A stretch of DNA of 64,000 nt from Didymella arachidicola (GCA_016630955.3 CM049988.1:1550001-1614000), one strand, 5' to 3'. Numbered from the stretch's first letter, positions 9,669 through 20,226 are shown. Numbers and translations: made by a program. Notes: generated by a model not told the origin, from the letters alone.

Positions 9669-10586
9669 CTACAAGTCCCTCACCACTCGCTGCACTACAT
9701 CGTCGAGGTCCTCCTCTTTCAGACCCAGCAGATCATTCGCGAACGCCTCCCTCTTCTTCCAATCTGCCGCAACCACACCCCATATGGCGACAACCTCCTC
9801 GCCCGCATCGTGATCTCCCTCCAACATCTTCGGCCTTACCTTCTTTAACTCTGCCTCACTATCTTCGTCGATCCTCTCGAACTTGTCACCGGTGGCCTTC
9901 TCAAGTGCAGCCAGGACCTCTAGCTGTGTAACATGCAAGCTATGCACGTATAGTAGCTTGTTTTCCGTTTCTTTCGGCTTTTCCAGAATCTTGACAACCG
10001 CCTGCCCAATGAACGGTAGTGTCGAAGCAGAGAACTTGATGTTGCCACCATCCAGCAGGTACGCCTTGCGACCCCTAACATCGAACTTCAGCAGCCCATT
10101 ACCCAGACCCCAGTCGAAGAAGTGTGCATTGATGAGACTTGTCCATGTCAGCTTCCCTCTACTGCCCTCTCGCTCCTTCTTTTCCAGCTCAATGAGGTAG
10201 TTGCGGACTCCCTCCTTGCCCTTCATCAGGGGCAGGATTTCATTCGTCTTCTCGTCTGCTGAATCGCAACTGCCGAAGTCAGCGGGCAGTACGCGCTTCA
10301 CGCCACCTTTGAATGCGGCGTCGATGAGCTTCCGTTGCTGTTCGACTTGGCTGCCTGCAATGGCGATGACGAGTGCGTCGATTCGCTTTTCTTCGAACTC
10401 TCTGGCAATGGCGTCCACGTCTAGATCATCTGGGACGGTGATGACCTGCGTCCGCGGGTATACTGATTTCGAAGTCTGCCGGTTGATCACATAGACGTTG
10501 AACTCGGACTTTTGGAGTTCTTCAAGGACTGGCTTGCCCAAAGTACCGTTACCGCCGATAATGGCGACGGTCTGGATGACTGACAT
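9669..10586 (-). CDS. NmrA-like / isoflavone-reductase-like NAD(P)-binding protein
   Basis: This single-exon gene encodes 305 aa. An N-terminal Rossmann fold begins with VAIIGGNGTLGKPVLEEL, whose GGNGTLG loop is the variant glycine motif of NmrA and PCBER/isoflavone reductase proteins. The second strand ends VYVINRQTS, and VKRVLPADFGS (about residues 105-115) is the family's conserved segment. Members either reduce small aromatic substrates with NADPH or sense NAD(P) redox state as NmrA does. The sequence cannot decide between these. The first in-frame ATG (10586) is used. It is convergent with the His/Asn-rich gene, with 256 bp between the stops. Confidence 0.8.
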   Translation of the reverse strand: MSVIQTVAIIGGNGTLGKPVLEELQKSEFNVYVINRQTSKSVYPRTQVITVPDDLDVDAIAREFEEKRIDALVIAIAGSQVEQQRKLIDAAFKGGVKRVLPADFGSCDSADEKTNEILPLMKGKEGVRNYLIELEKKEREGSRGKLTWTSLINAHFFDWGLGNGLLKFDVRGRKAYLLDGGNIKFSASTLPFIGQAVVKILEKPKETENKLLYVHSLHVTQLEVLAALEKATGDKFERIDEDSEAELKKVRPKMLEGDHDAGEEVVAIWGVVAADWKKREAFANDLLGLKEEDLDDVVQRVVRDL

Positions 10587-11552
10587 CTTGGTGGCAGTGG
10601 TCGTAGTCACAGGTGGTTGAGTGTGCAGGCTTCAGCTTCCTGAAATTGTCGACAGCTGTCCAGATCTGCTCTGAGAGCGCAATTGCAAGCAGAATGACGT
10701 TGGCGGGGTGTACCTGCCCTAGTGTGGGGAAAGGTTGCGCGCTTATGTACGCTACCCGCTGCCGCAGAGCGTTGCTCGGAATGCTCAGCTGCGTGGGTGG
10801 TGTTTACTCCGCGATCGCTCCGAGCATCTTCACACTCACTCCTCTTCCGCGTAAAAAGGGCTACACACTTATAAATCGCACTGATTACAAAGATTTGATG
10901 TATTCGCATCATAAGAGAATGCAATGGAAAGGGTGCAGGGTGCAGACGTTGCGTGACCGACAAACCACACTCTCTTCCAGGTCCAATGATCGACCGCAGT
11001 GTCTGATCGACTGCCGCAACATTTCGACTAGACTGCGCATGCGAGCATTTAGAAGGCTTGGAGGCTACTGTCTGACCGATAAGGAGAGCGTTCTCGAGCC
11101 AAATTCTTGTAAGGTGATGGTGGACGAGAAAAATATCGAGATTCATACGTACCTGTCTAGTTGATCATCTGGCCGTCCGTGCCAACAAAGACCAAAGAGG
11201 CAAGACAACAACCGATTAGATGATACAGCTTAGATCTCCTGCCGTTGTCAACTTGGTAAGCGTATGCTACAAATATGCAAGATTGTGCGGCTCACCCTAA
11301 TCCTTTGGTGGTTCGATCTCAGTCACGCCATCGCATCGTAAGACACAACACACCACTTGGCCTCACAGCGGCGCAATCCTCGCACCATGGCTACCTCGTC
11401 AGAAGCAGACGATGTAAGTTATAAGGGGATGTAGTTGGCTGGTTAGATAAAGTGCTCAGCAAGACATCAACAAGATCTACAATTTGAAGCAGCACACAGC
11501 AAGATTCGACGAGTGAGATATGCTTTGGACGCCTGGAGAATCACCTTTCGAG
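10587..11552. other. Intergenic between divergent genes, with a possible leader exon
   Basis: This holds the promoters of the reductase (minus) and the protoglobin gene (plus). At 11387-11413 a well-placed ATG (CACCATGG) opens nine codons (MATSSEADD) and ends at a strong GTAAGT donor. It could be the first coding exon of the protoglobin gene, joining in phase at CTGCAG (11567). A 46-bp intron to 11459 would instead lead into a stop. Confidence 0.4.
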
Positions 11553-12482
11553 ATGGCTCCCCTGCAGCGCCGACCGATGCAACACATTGACCGCCGAGAC
11601 CTGTACACAAATCTAGAAACTCGGATACAGTACTTGCAGTCTTTTCTCGATTTCAGCTCCCGTATGTTTCTTGGAAGACGTCGGGTCTGCCTACTAACGT
11701 TTACAGGTGACATTGAGCATCTGGTGACTGGCGCCAAATACATCAGAGCCCTCATTCCGGCTGTCGTGAACATCGTCTACAAGAAGCTGCTGCAATATGA
11801 TATTACTGCGAGAGCTTTCGAGACACGATCAACATCGTACGAAGGTTCTGTCGATCCCAACCTCACAGAGAACTCTCCTCAGATTATGCACCGCAAGATG
11901 TTTCTTCGCGGATACCTGAAGAAGCTGTGCAGCGATCCCTCAAAGATGGATTTCTGGGAATATCTCGACAAAGTGGGTATGATGCACGTTGGCCAAGGGC
12001 GCACTCATCCTCTGCACGTGGAGTACGTACATATTGGTGTCACGTTGTCTTTCGTCCAAGACATCCTGACTGAGGCTATTCTGTCACATCCAAAACTGAA
12101 GATGGACCGCAAGATCGGGCTCGTCAAGGCGCTGTCAAAGGTGATCTGGATCCAGAACGACCTTTTTGCGAAGTGGTACGTCCGTGACGGCGACGAATTC
12201 AGCAACGAGGTTTTGGTGCCAGAAGTAGAACCAGAGGGCTACCTGCACGGGAAGAAGATATTGCACGACGGTAGTGAGAGCGAGAGCGAGATTGAAGACG
12301 CGGTAATGGCAGCTGGGTCGTGTCCGTTCAAAAATCTGGCAACATCACCTCGCGGCACGCTACGGCAGAGCATGGAGAGAGCGAGCTTGGATGATTCCCC
12401 ACAAAAGGATGGAACTTGTTCGCCGGAAGGCGAAAACATCCGCGCTGCTTCAGCATCACGAAATGGAGAAAAAATCTTATAG
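11553..12482 (+). CDS. Fungal protoglobin (globin-sensor domain) protein
   Basis: The exons 11553..11661 and 11707..12482 encode 294 aa. The 45-bp intron (GTATGT, branch CTAAC, ACAG) is in frame, so it can be missed. Residues about 12-200 match the protoglobin/globin-coupled-sensor fold: LYTNLETRIQYLQSFLDFSS, then YIRALIPAVVNIVYKKLL, FWEYLDKVGMMHVG and a final IWIQNDLFAKWYV helix. His130 in VGMMHVG is the likely proximal haem ligand by comparison with sensor globins. The last 90 residues are acidic and Ser-rich and probably disordered, with no kinase or cyclase output domain. The protein may bind O2, CO or NO; its role is unknown. The start is MAPLQRR; an upstream exon at 11387 is an alternative. 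Confidence 0.8.
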   Translation: MAPLQRRPMQHIDRRDLYTNLETRIQYLQSFLDFSSRMFLGRRRVCLLTFTGDIEHLVTGAKYIRALIPAVVNIVYKKLLQYDITARAFETRSTSYEGSVDPNLTENSPQIMHRKMFLRGYLKKLCSDPSKMDFWEYLDKVGMMHVGQGRTHPLHVEYVHIGVTLSFVQDILTEAILSHPKLKMDRKIGLVKALSKVIWIQNDLFAKWYVRDGDEFSNEVLVPEVEPEGYLHGKKILHDGSESESEIEDAVMAAGSCPFKNLATSPRGTLRQSMERASLDDSPQKDGTCSPEGENIRAASASRNGEKIL

Positions 12483-14297
12483 CAAGTTCATGAGCGGTGA
12501 GCAGCGCATTGACGTCCGGTGAATGGCTTCTGTACAGACTGCAGTGGAGTGTGGACTCTGTGGAGCATGGCAGTTCGTACGTCCGATGTCCTTAGGCCAT
12601 ATTTTCCGGGGAACCTGTAAATATTTTTCCGGTGTACACTTATCGCACATTCCAGGAGGATCCACTGGTTTTTCGGGTACTCATCGTCATGATCGACCGC
12701 GATCGAGGCCAGCAAGGACAGGACACCTTGCGTATGGGAGACTGTAAGCTAATGTGACTACTAATTCGATAAATCTTGTACCTGCGTCTAGGCTTGCGAT
12801 GCTGGGATCCTCTCACATGATCGAGATGAAATTGCATCTTGTCTCGAACTCCACACCCTTCGAAGCTGTGATTTGTGTTCTGGAAGACACGAGGCGATCT
12901 ATCGTTTCGCGAAATCACGGAGAGCCCGGATGCCCAGTTCGACTCTAGCGATGGACAATACCGGACGCATACCCGTGTGCCGCGGCCTAGTGTCGGAGAC
13001 ACGCAGCAGCGCGCCCTGAAGCAGCTCGCTCGCGTGGCGGTGGACGACTTCACGCTCACCGACAGACTGCAGGAGCTTTGGCGAGTATTCCAGCCCTGCA
13101 TGCGTGTAGTAGTGCCCCGCATAACGGCAAGGTCGATCCTTTTGAATGGCCACGAGACAACGCATCATGGTGTTGAGTCGTTTCAGCGTGGCTGAAGGCA
13201 TGTGGAGCTGCACCGCAGCCAGAAAACAGTACCTAGAACGCGAGTGGCGCTTTGTGCTTGGATCACGTTGATGGTCTTGAGAATGATATTACCCAGCGGC
13301 GACGACGCGGCCCACCCCGCCAAAATTGATTGTGATGCGCTCTGAGTGTTTGAGAGTGTGCTCGCTCGGAGGCATCTGGCTGCGCCGGCAAGCCAATGCA
13401 CCGCCGAGTCGATGCCAGACGTGGAAACGTGCGCTGAGACAGTTGCTGCCAGCAAACGTTGGACAAGTCAGCTAAACCTAACGATGCGCCCCAGAGCCAA
13501 GCGGCCCACAATGATGTATGCCCAAACCTTGACGACTCACTGGCCTGCAACATTCGCGATGCGGGTGAAGGTGTGCGCACCCACGCAGCGTTGGCCGCTG
13601 TGGACTGCCTGCCTGCCACTCGGCCTACCGGCAAACGAGTAAGATGGCCTGTGAAATTTGCTCATGATGTATCGCTTTGCCAACAGCCAAGCGGCATTCC
13701 ACGGTAGGAATTGTATGACACGAAGCCAATCGCAGCGATCCAGGGGGCCGGCCATGGGATGGCAACCTTGCAACTTGCGGCGCTTCGGGACTAGCGCCCA
13801 AATAAGCGTGCAGCTCTCCATAGCAAGAGAGTCCCCCAACTTCGCAACTTTCCAAACTTTGGTCGCAAACACCAACACCAACTCTCCCCTCCACCCCTCC
13901 CCCTTCACCACCAAGTCTCTGCACGGCGTCTCTGTAGCGCTGCAAAGCTGCTGCCTGCCCGCCTCTCCAGGATCCCGATCTGTTCACCCAGTATTCGGAT
14001 TCCGCAGTGTTGATTTTCCCGTCCATCGGCCGATCTTCGCGCTTGCACACCACGTCACCACAACAACTTAGCTGCCTGTTGTTCCCTTCTTGCGCTCTCT
14101 CACCACAACTTCTTGATACCCAGTACACCTTCTAATACCGCGCGATTTCCAAATCTTTCTTTTCGACTTTGCGCACTTCACTGTTGCGCTTGCCACGACG
14201 TTACTAAACGGCGTGACACTTTTGGACTTGACCGCGCCTGACAATCGCTGCAACAGATGAGCGTTGTTGTCTCTAGGCTTCCACTTCTTCACTCTCA
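12483..14297. other. Intergenic, long leader of the Ahc1-like gene
   Basis: No gene is supported in 1.8 kb. The right half (about 13830-14290) is pyrimidine-rich on the plus strand, as in promoters and 5' UTRs of strongly transcribed fungal genes, and probably belongs to the Ahc1-like gene. Opposing open frames of 100-170 codons around 13500-14130 overlap each other and lack family features. Confidence 0.45.
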
Positions 14298-16175
14298 ATG
14301 CAGTCCATGTTCCGCCTCCCATGGAGTACGGAGTCGCCCGGCGACAGAATCATGGAGAAGGCAACACTGCACAAGTCAAGACAGATGCCGGCCATTGAAA
14401 TCCCAGCTTTCAACATGAGCCAGATCAAGCGCAAGGCGACTGACAGTCCCGAGCCGGCATCTGCACAGCATGCGCACGCTGTGAAGAAGTGGAAGAGCGC
14501 GCAAGGCGAGGTGAAGCCTGTGGTGGCGAACCATGGTTTGAACGATGTGGCAACCTCGCAATCTGAAGACACCCAAAGCATGCCTCAGGCTACTCCTGCG
14601 GAAATTCAGGACTCGCGACCTAAGGCACAACTGCCGCGGAAGGACAGTGTGCTGAAGCCCAAGACATCAAAGCCCAAAGTCCATGTAAAAACTGAACCTG
14701 TCAACACCACTGAGACTTCGACAACATCAAACCTCACCGCTGTTCAACAATCGATCGAGGCGCAGATCAGCTACGAGATTCTTTTAAAGCACAACGAGCT
14801 ACGCCTGATTGAGCAAGAGTTGGCCAAATGTCAAGTTTCGATGGAGCAGCTGAGGCGCTGTTCGATGATTCCGTTTCCTGGCACTGAGGGTCTTCACGAC
14901 GACCTCAGCCGAGGTGTTGGAGCTGCTCTTCAACCACCTGCGGGCTACACAGAGCCTCAATTCGCTGCACCGTGGGGAGTGACTGATGGTCCATACACTC
15001 GCCATTACGCCAAGTGGTTGATTTCGGACATGCAATTCGATCCTGTCTCAGAACGTGCGCTTGCTCAGCAGCAGAGCTACTTTGGACTTGGTGAAGGCAG
15101 GACGACGCGCGGCAGTTTTGGTGATTACGGTCACGGAAAACAACGCACGTCACGAACTTCGACTGGAATGTTGAAGCTCCCGCCGCTCGGTGAAAATCCA
15201 GCACCAGCTCCAAAGATCGATCCTCTGCTGCACAAGCGGTCCACCGACGGTCAGTGGGTACGACTCTACTGCGCTCAGTGCGGTCACAGCAACTTTTCAA
15301 ACACGCAAGGATTCCTCAACCACTGCCGCATCAAGCACAGCCTGGTCTTCAAGAGCCACGACGCAGCTGCCATTGCCTGCGGTGTTCCGGTGGACATCAA
15401 CGACGCTGGCCAACCGGTCACTGCGACGGAACCGGTCAGCACCCCGGCCTCTGCACCCGCAGTATCTTTCTCCGTACCTGCTACCCCTGGCATCGTGAAC
15501 GCTCTTGCAGCGCAATCCACACTCACTGCTCAAGCCAAAGACGTCCACCGTGACTTCAACGCCGCGCCACGGGACGAGTCGAAGCCTGTTTCAACCAACT
15601 TCACTGGCTCGCTGACAACGCCGCATCTGAGTGCTCTGGCTCAAAAGCGTGGATTCGAGGGTAACCTCAAGGAGCTCGTCACGACATCTCGATCCAAAGT
15701 TGACCTTGACGCGATCGACCACTCAGATGACGATCTCGCGGATACCACTGCAGCTCCGACCCCGGTCAGTGTCAACCCACCTCAGCTAGCGCGACTTCCC
15801 GTTAGCGCCCCCAACAAAGCGCCTGCAAGCAAGGCTCCCTTAGCGCGACCAGGCAGTAGGAAGGGCAACCAAGCCAGTCACGCTCGGCTTCCGTTTTCGT
15901 TGCCATCCCCTGTCAAGTCGGAGTGTGACGAGCACATGCCAGACTCGCCGTTGGATCTCAGCCCTCACACAGTTGACTCCAACCCCGGCCTGGTCAGTGA
16001 TCACGACGACGACGATGACGACGAGGATGATGCGCACAGCCAGCCTGACTTCATGCTCCACGATGATGTCGTTGTTGAGGATGCTAGCGACGTTGAAGGC
16101 TCGCACGAGCGTGCAAGCTCTCGCCACGGGCTGAACACGTGTTGCGAAAAGGGAGAGATGAGCCACAAGCATTAG
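14298..16175 (+). CDS. Ahc1-like C2H2 zinc-finger protein (ADA HAT complex component)
   Basis: This single-exon gene encodes 625 aa. A basic, disordered N-terminus (nuclear-type KRK at about 44-46) leads to a predicted helix at 150-190 (QISYEILLKHNELRLIEQEL). A single zinc finger follows: C325-x2-C328-x13-H342-x4-H347, in LYCAQCGHSNFSNTQGFLNH. Yeast Ahc1 holds the ADA histone-acetyltransferase module together, and fungal proteins with this helix-finger arrangement are annotated as Ahc1-like. The C-terminal third is Ser/Pro/Ala-rich with an acidic run (about 575-590). Alternative downstream ATGs exist (MEKATLHKS, MSQIKRKATD). The assignment to the ADA complex is inferred from family pattern. 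Confidence 0.72.
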   Translation: MQSMFRLPWSTESPGDRIMEKATLHKSRQMPAIEIPAFNMSQIKRKATDSPEPASAQHAHAVKKWKSAQGEVKPVVANHGLNDVATSQSEDTQSMPQATPAEIQDSRPKAQLPRKDSVLKPKTSKPKVHVKTEPVNTTETSTTSNLTAVQQSIEAQISYEILLKHNELRLIEQELAKCQVSMEQLRRCSMIPFPGTEGLHDDLSRGVGAALQPPAGYTEPQFAAPWGVTDGPYTRHYAKWLISDMQFDPVSERALAQQQSYFGLGEGRTTRGSFGDYGHGKQRTSRTSTGMLKLPPLGENPAPAPKIDPLLHKRSTDGQWVRLYCAQCGHSNFSNTQGFLNHCRIKHSLVFKSHDAAAIACGVPVDINDAGQPVTATEPVSTPASAPAVSFSVPATPGIVNALAAQSTLTAQAKDVHRDFNAAPRDESKPVSTNFTGSLTTPHLSALAQKRGFEGNLKELVTTSRSKVDLDAIDHSDDDLADTTAAPTPVSVNPPQLARLPVSAPNKAPASKAPLARPGSRKGNQASHARLPFSLPSPVKSECDEHMPDSPLDLSPHTVDSNPGLVSDHDDDDDDEDDAHSQPDFMLHDDVVVEDASDVEGSHERASSRHGLNTCCEKGEMSHKH

Positions 16176-16975
16176 GCAGTGAGCGGGTTAAGTCGGGCTC
16201 CCTGCCGCCTTCAGAAATGATTAATGCTTATGGTTCGTGTTACGTCTCTCCTTTTCGCATTTCTTGCTCTTAGAATTTTACGCCGATTCCCTCCGTCGAC
16301 AGTTGTCGGCGGTCATACATGATACCAACCTTTTGTTGGCAGTTTGTTAGCGGACGAGTTTGAGCTTTCCATAAGCTCCAGCGTCTGCCTTTTTTTTTTC
16401 TCTGCTTTTCCTTCATCGATACCCCCGCTCGATGATTCCCAAAATCTACATGTCAGAAAAACTCTCAACTCTTACGCGCGCCTGAACGAAGGGAAAGGCG
16501 TTCTCTAGGCGCTGGATCACGTCTGTGTATTATCATCAGCTGTATGAATCGGTATAGGATGGGTCTATCTGGTTAGAGGAATGCCTTTGTTTGGAAAGGT
16601 GCCGGTACACTTTTTTGTACCAACAAGTTTGACCTGAGAAGGCCAGCAACAAAATTACGAGCGGACATCGCTCTTGTACATATCACATCTTTAATGTTAG
16701 CGACGAAGCGAATACTCAGACAAGACTGCATATATTGTACATTTGTTGCGTGATGTCCTTGCGACCGTAAGGTCCATGCGGAGCTCTCGAACTTGCATTG
16801 CCGGCTTGTGGCTTTGCGGTGGTTCTGCGTCTTTGCCGCTGTGGAGTCAACCCGTCACCGCCCAAGCCGTTCAAAGTAACTCAGGGCTCATGACCAGTGT
16901 GCCGCGCCTGCCCTTACCAAACCGCCTGGTAGCTCATGTGTTGTGTCGTCCATCAATATCATATCTCAGCATCCC
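16176..16975. other. Convergent intergenic spacer
   Basis: This 0.8-kb spacer lies between the stops of the Ahc1-like gene (plus) and KSH1 (minus). It holds a T-run near 16390 and presumably both 3' UTRs. No gene is seen. Confidence 0.5.
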
Positions 16976-17428
16976 TCAGCCCATGAATGTAAGCGCCTGC
17001 AAGGTGTCAGCATGTCGCTCACCCACGATCGTCCTTCCACATCCACGTTCACATTTCATCTCTTCCTCAACCTCCTCTGGGCTCTGGCACGTCCTGCCCG
17101 AATGCCTTCCTCTCTATCCTACGTTTTGACCCTTACTCCGCCCTGTGTATCCCCCCAAAAAACGAGACCCTAACTTACCGCCATGACTACGCATGCCAGA
17201 CTGACGTACGGACTCAGCCTTTCACCGACACGGGCTGCCTTCCAGAAAGGACTGACGAAGTAGTTGTCCTTGTTGCGGTCGATGATACCAGGGAAGACGT
17301 AGTGCGCGTATGTGGAGGTGCAAATCGTGAGGAGAATTACGAGGAGTAGGGATTGGAAGTTGAAGAGCGCTGTCTACGAATTGTAAGCTTGTTACATTTG
17401 ACACGGTTGATGTATGTGTATATACCAT
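16976..17428 (-). CDS. KSH1: Kish/TMEM167 family protein, Golgi secretory pathway
   Basis: This three-exon gene is easily missed. Exon 1 is only the ATG (17428..17426); exon 2 is 17373..17179; exon 3 is 16996..16976. The product is 72 aa, the same length as yeast Ksh1 and human TMEM167A as I recall them. It reads TALFNFQSLLLVILLTICTS, then FPGIIDRNKDNYFVSPFWKA, then RVGERLSPYVSLACVVMA: two membrane segments around the conserved luminal WK-ARVGER-SPYV motif. Ksh1 is a small Golgi protein needed for early secretion. Intron 1 is 52 bp and intron 2 is 182 bp with a GCTGAC branch site. Without the second splice the protein would end two codons later at VS. It is divergent from TAF13. Confidence 0.88.
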
Positions 17429-17886
17429 TCTGGCGGACGTGGGTGTTTTGTGTTCTCGCTACAGATTCAGGTAGTGAATTTCGAAGAGAAACGAAGGGAA
17501 CAATTTGGTGTTGCTGCCTTTGGTGTCAAGTGAACAGCTGTTGTCGTCACGGTGCTCTCGCGCTCGGCAGAGAGAACAAGCCGCGGCCTGTGCGTGCATG
17601 CATGATCGTCACTGCTCTCCACCGCGTTCTTGCGCGCAAACACCACCATCAAGAGACCGACGTATACCGCATTGCATATCAGAGGAGGATACTCTTTGAA
17701 CACATTAACGGCAATACGCAACACTTGAATCCCTTTCGACGCGCTACTCAAACGCGGGACAATTACACGCAACAAGAGCCGCAAGCGCAGCTGGCGCAAC
17801 ACGTCTGCCTTGAACATAGGCAGGGGTCGGAGAGGGACAAGAACAGTATTTAGAAGCGAAAGAGAGCGCAAAGGCTCTCAAACAGC
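17429..17886. promoter_or_regulatory. Shared divergent promoter of KSH1 and TAF13
   Basis: 458 bp separate the start codons of KSH1 (minus) and TAF13 (plus). Both are housekeeping genes, so a bidirectional promoter is likely. No TATA box stands out. Short overlapping frames on both strands look non-coding. Confidence 0.5.
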
Positions 17887-18605
17887 ATGACGGAGGTACG
17901 CATGCGGTTGCGCCAGAAAGGCCAGCAGTTTCCCACACAAGACTGTAAGTGCTAATGCTTCTTACCTTCACTTACAAGCGCTGCTTCCTTCCTTCTTTCT
18001 GCTATCTACAATCACTCTTCACGAGCTGCGTGACCTCACTGCAACATTCTACCCCCACACCCACTCGCATCTCTGCCAACGTCCACTGCCTCAACTCCCA
18101 CATCGCCACAATGCCTCCGCCAATCCTACCCCGTGTACCCCCACCACCACACCTCAAGAAGATACGAACGCTCTTTGACCGACCCCAAGTAGAAGCCTTC
18201 CTCCTCGCCTTCGGCGACAACGACTATCCGCTCCCCGAGACCGTGCGCGTCCTCGACGAAATCGTAACAGACTACATAATCGAGACATGCCACGAAGCCG
18301 CCGCAGTGGCGCATCATGCCAGACGCGCGAAGATCAAGCTCGATGACTTCAAGTTCATGCTAAGGCGCGATACGGGGAAGCTGGGCAGGGTGAGCGAGAT
18401 GCTGGAGACGGACAAGGAGTTGAAGCGCAAGAGGAAGGCGTTTGATACGGATGAGGGTGCGGTGCTGCAGAAGGGAGATGCGAAGGAAGATGAGGTGGAG
18501 CAGAAGAGGGGAGGGGAGGAAGAGGGGAGGAAGAAGAAGAAAAAGAAGAAGGAGAAGGTTAAGAAGGAGAAGGAGAAGTTTGCGGACGATGAGAGTGTGG
18601 TGTAG
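17887..18605 (+). CDS. TAF13: TFIID subunit 13 (histone-fold TAF)
   Basis: The preferred model has exons 17887..17944 and 18190..18605 (157 aa), joined over a 245-bp intron with a GTAAGT donor and a CCAAG acceptor. The join gives MTEVRMRLRQKGQ, then LEAFLLAFGDNDYPLPETVR, which fits the short basic N-terminus and LLxAFGD start of TAF13 histone folds. The fold continues through VLDEIVTDYIIETCHEAA and KLDDFKFMLRRD. The C-terminal third is Lys/Glu-rich with a long Lys run. TAF13 pairs with TAF11 in TFIID, contacts TBP and acts in RNA polymerase II initiation. An alternative is a single exon from ATG 18111 (MPPPILPRVPPPP, 164 aa), which has a Pro-rich N-terminus unlike the family. Confidence 0.85.
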
Positions 18606-19040
18606 AGAGCAGCGGCACCGAATTCGCGGGATAGATTGTTCGAATCCATCTGTCCGGATCGTGCATATGGACGAAGCGGCTGTAACATGAGGGACACTGT
18701 ACGGCGACTCAAAAATTCCAGCATGTCCGGGAATACCTCTTCAGCATCCTTCAGCGAACAGGACAGCTCGAGACTACAACCCTCAGGCTTTAGGGCCTCC
18801 CATTCTTTGGGACTAGGATTACGCCAGTCTATTAAGAGCTGGATTTGCATGGCGACGGCGTTAGGAAAGCTTGATACCAGCATCAACATGCGCACAAATA
18901 AGCGCCCACTAATGGACACTTTAGATCCATTCCAATCCTTGCAAGTTTCTCGATCTCACCTTACGTACCTCATGTAACAACTCGATCGTCTTCCCCATTC
19001 ACTTACTAAATTCCCCCATCAGCAAGATCGACAGGCGCTC
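18606..19040. other. Intergenic downstream of TAF13
   Basis: No convincing gene. A minus-strand frame from about 18870 downward looks slightly protein-like (IDWRNPSPKEWEALKPE), but it continues antisense into TAF13 and has no splice support. Confidence 0.35.
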
Positions 19041-19337
19041 TCACAGGTAGCTACAAACATCGAAAGCCTGTGAGAGTCCTGGACTGGAGTTCTTGAAGCT
19101 TGTGCATTGGGCTGTATTCGACAGTGCGGAAGAGCATACTCCCTCCTCATCAATGACACCACAGGTCATGTCTAATAAGGTGAGTTGAATTTCACATACG
19201 TAGCTCAAACATTTGCGAGTGTTCATGCCGACCTTTGCTGCCTCTCTGAGACCGAGAGCACTGCCCAAATCCCAGGCTGTCCGACCTGCCTGGTCTCGTG
19301 CCGCTTTGAGGGCATCAGAGTGTATGGCACGAATCGC
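19041..19337 (-). other. Ankyrin-like open frame, possible exon or relic
   Basis: A minus-strand frame of 98 codons is open from 19337 to a stop at 19041. Its start reads AARDQAGRTAWDLGSALGL followed by REAAKVGM, which resembles an ankyrin-repeat helix pair. The frame is closed upstream by a TAA inside a GTAAGC donor-like site. That suggests either an exon of an unresolved gene or a decayed ankyrin gene. Family and structure are uncertain. Confidence 0.25.
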
Positions 19338-19584
19338 TTACCCAGTTATGCCGCTGTCTAGCTGATTGGGGGATGTTATCAATCTGCAGCCTAATCAAGT
19401 GGCAGCCTCGCTGAGCTTGATGGTCCTTCTCCCGCACTAAAGATCGCAGTGCGATTTCGGGTTGAAGCCAGCAGATAAGGTTGGTGTCATTGGCTTAGTA
19501 TCGTAGAGAAACAGTCCAATGGTTATAGACGCCATGGTCCCGCCGCGAAATGCACTGCGGGCTTTTGCGCGAAAGATATCTCGC

Positions 19585-20226
19585 TCATGAAGATGGCGGC
19601 GCCTCGCATTCATCGTCCTCATACTGCATGTTATTCTCACTCTGCAGTGACATACTCAATTGCTCTTTACAGAAGTAATTCTGCAGCATTTGCAAGGTTC
19701 TCTGAATAAGGCACTGTCAGTGAGCCACTCGAATTGCGGGCTTGACTGAGTGACTGCGGGTGTTGCACTGGATTATCTGACTGTGTGGCCTTACAGCGCT
19801 GAGCACACTTTCCTGAGGAGGTAGCAGAGCCTCAGTGTCCCTTTCCGCCGCACTCTTTAGCCTGGAGGAGAGGCCTCAAGGGCTGAGGGGCTGGGAAACA
19901 GGCCGCGGTCAACACCACCAATCCTTAGGAAACGTCGACTCACATGCATGGACGATCTCATCGCAAGCCCCTCCCCTTCAATCAAATCGATAGGATTGCT
20001 CCGAATTCTGGCGTTGAAGATATTGTAGCGACCGTTCTGACTATATTGCCAGTCAGGCCGCGCCTCAGGATGCACTGCAATCTCTAGCGCGGAAGAAGGG
20101 ATAGAGTGAGGCTGTCATCTGCTTAGGCTTAGTTGATTGAGTAACTCTCCAACGTCTAGGCGGGCTTTGTACTGCGACCTTAGCATGGGGGAGAGGTCGG
20201 TACAGCTCTTGCACCGGATAGTCCAT
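19585..20226 (-). CDS. Tentative four-exon gene of unknown function
   Basis: Proposed minus-strand exons are 20226..20179, 20111..19944, 19854..19795 and 19713..19585 (134 aa). Every junction is phase 0 with a GT...AG pair, and acceptors at 20112 and 19714 follow branch-like CTAAG and CACTGAC sequences. The second exon (LEIAVHPEARPDWQYSQNGR, then IFNARIRSNPIDLIEGEG) and last exon (CLIQRTLQMLQNYFCKEQLS, ending YEDDECEAPPSS) read like real protein. The third exon boundary and the first exon are the weakest parts. I recognise no family. It could also be a decayed gene. Confidence 0.33.

Noticed and set aside
18635..18660. GTTCGAATCC, a possible tRNA B box
   Set aside because: The surrounding sequence does not form a T arm or acceptor stem, and no A box lies upstream.
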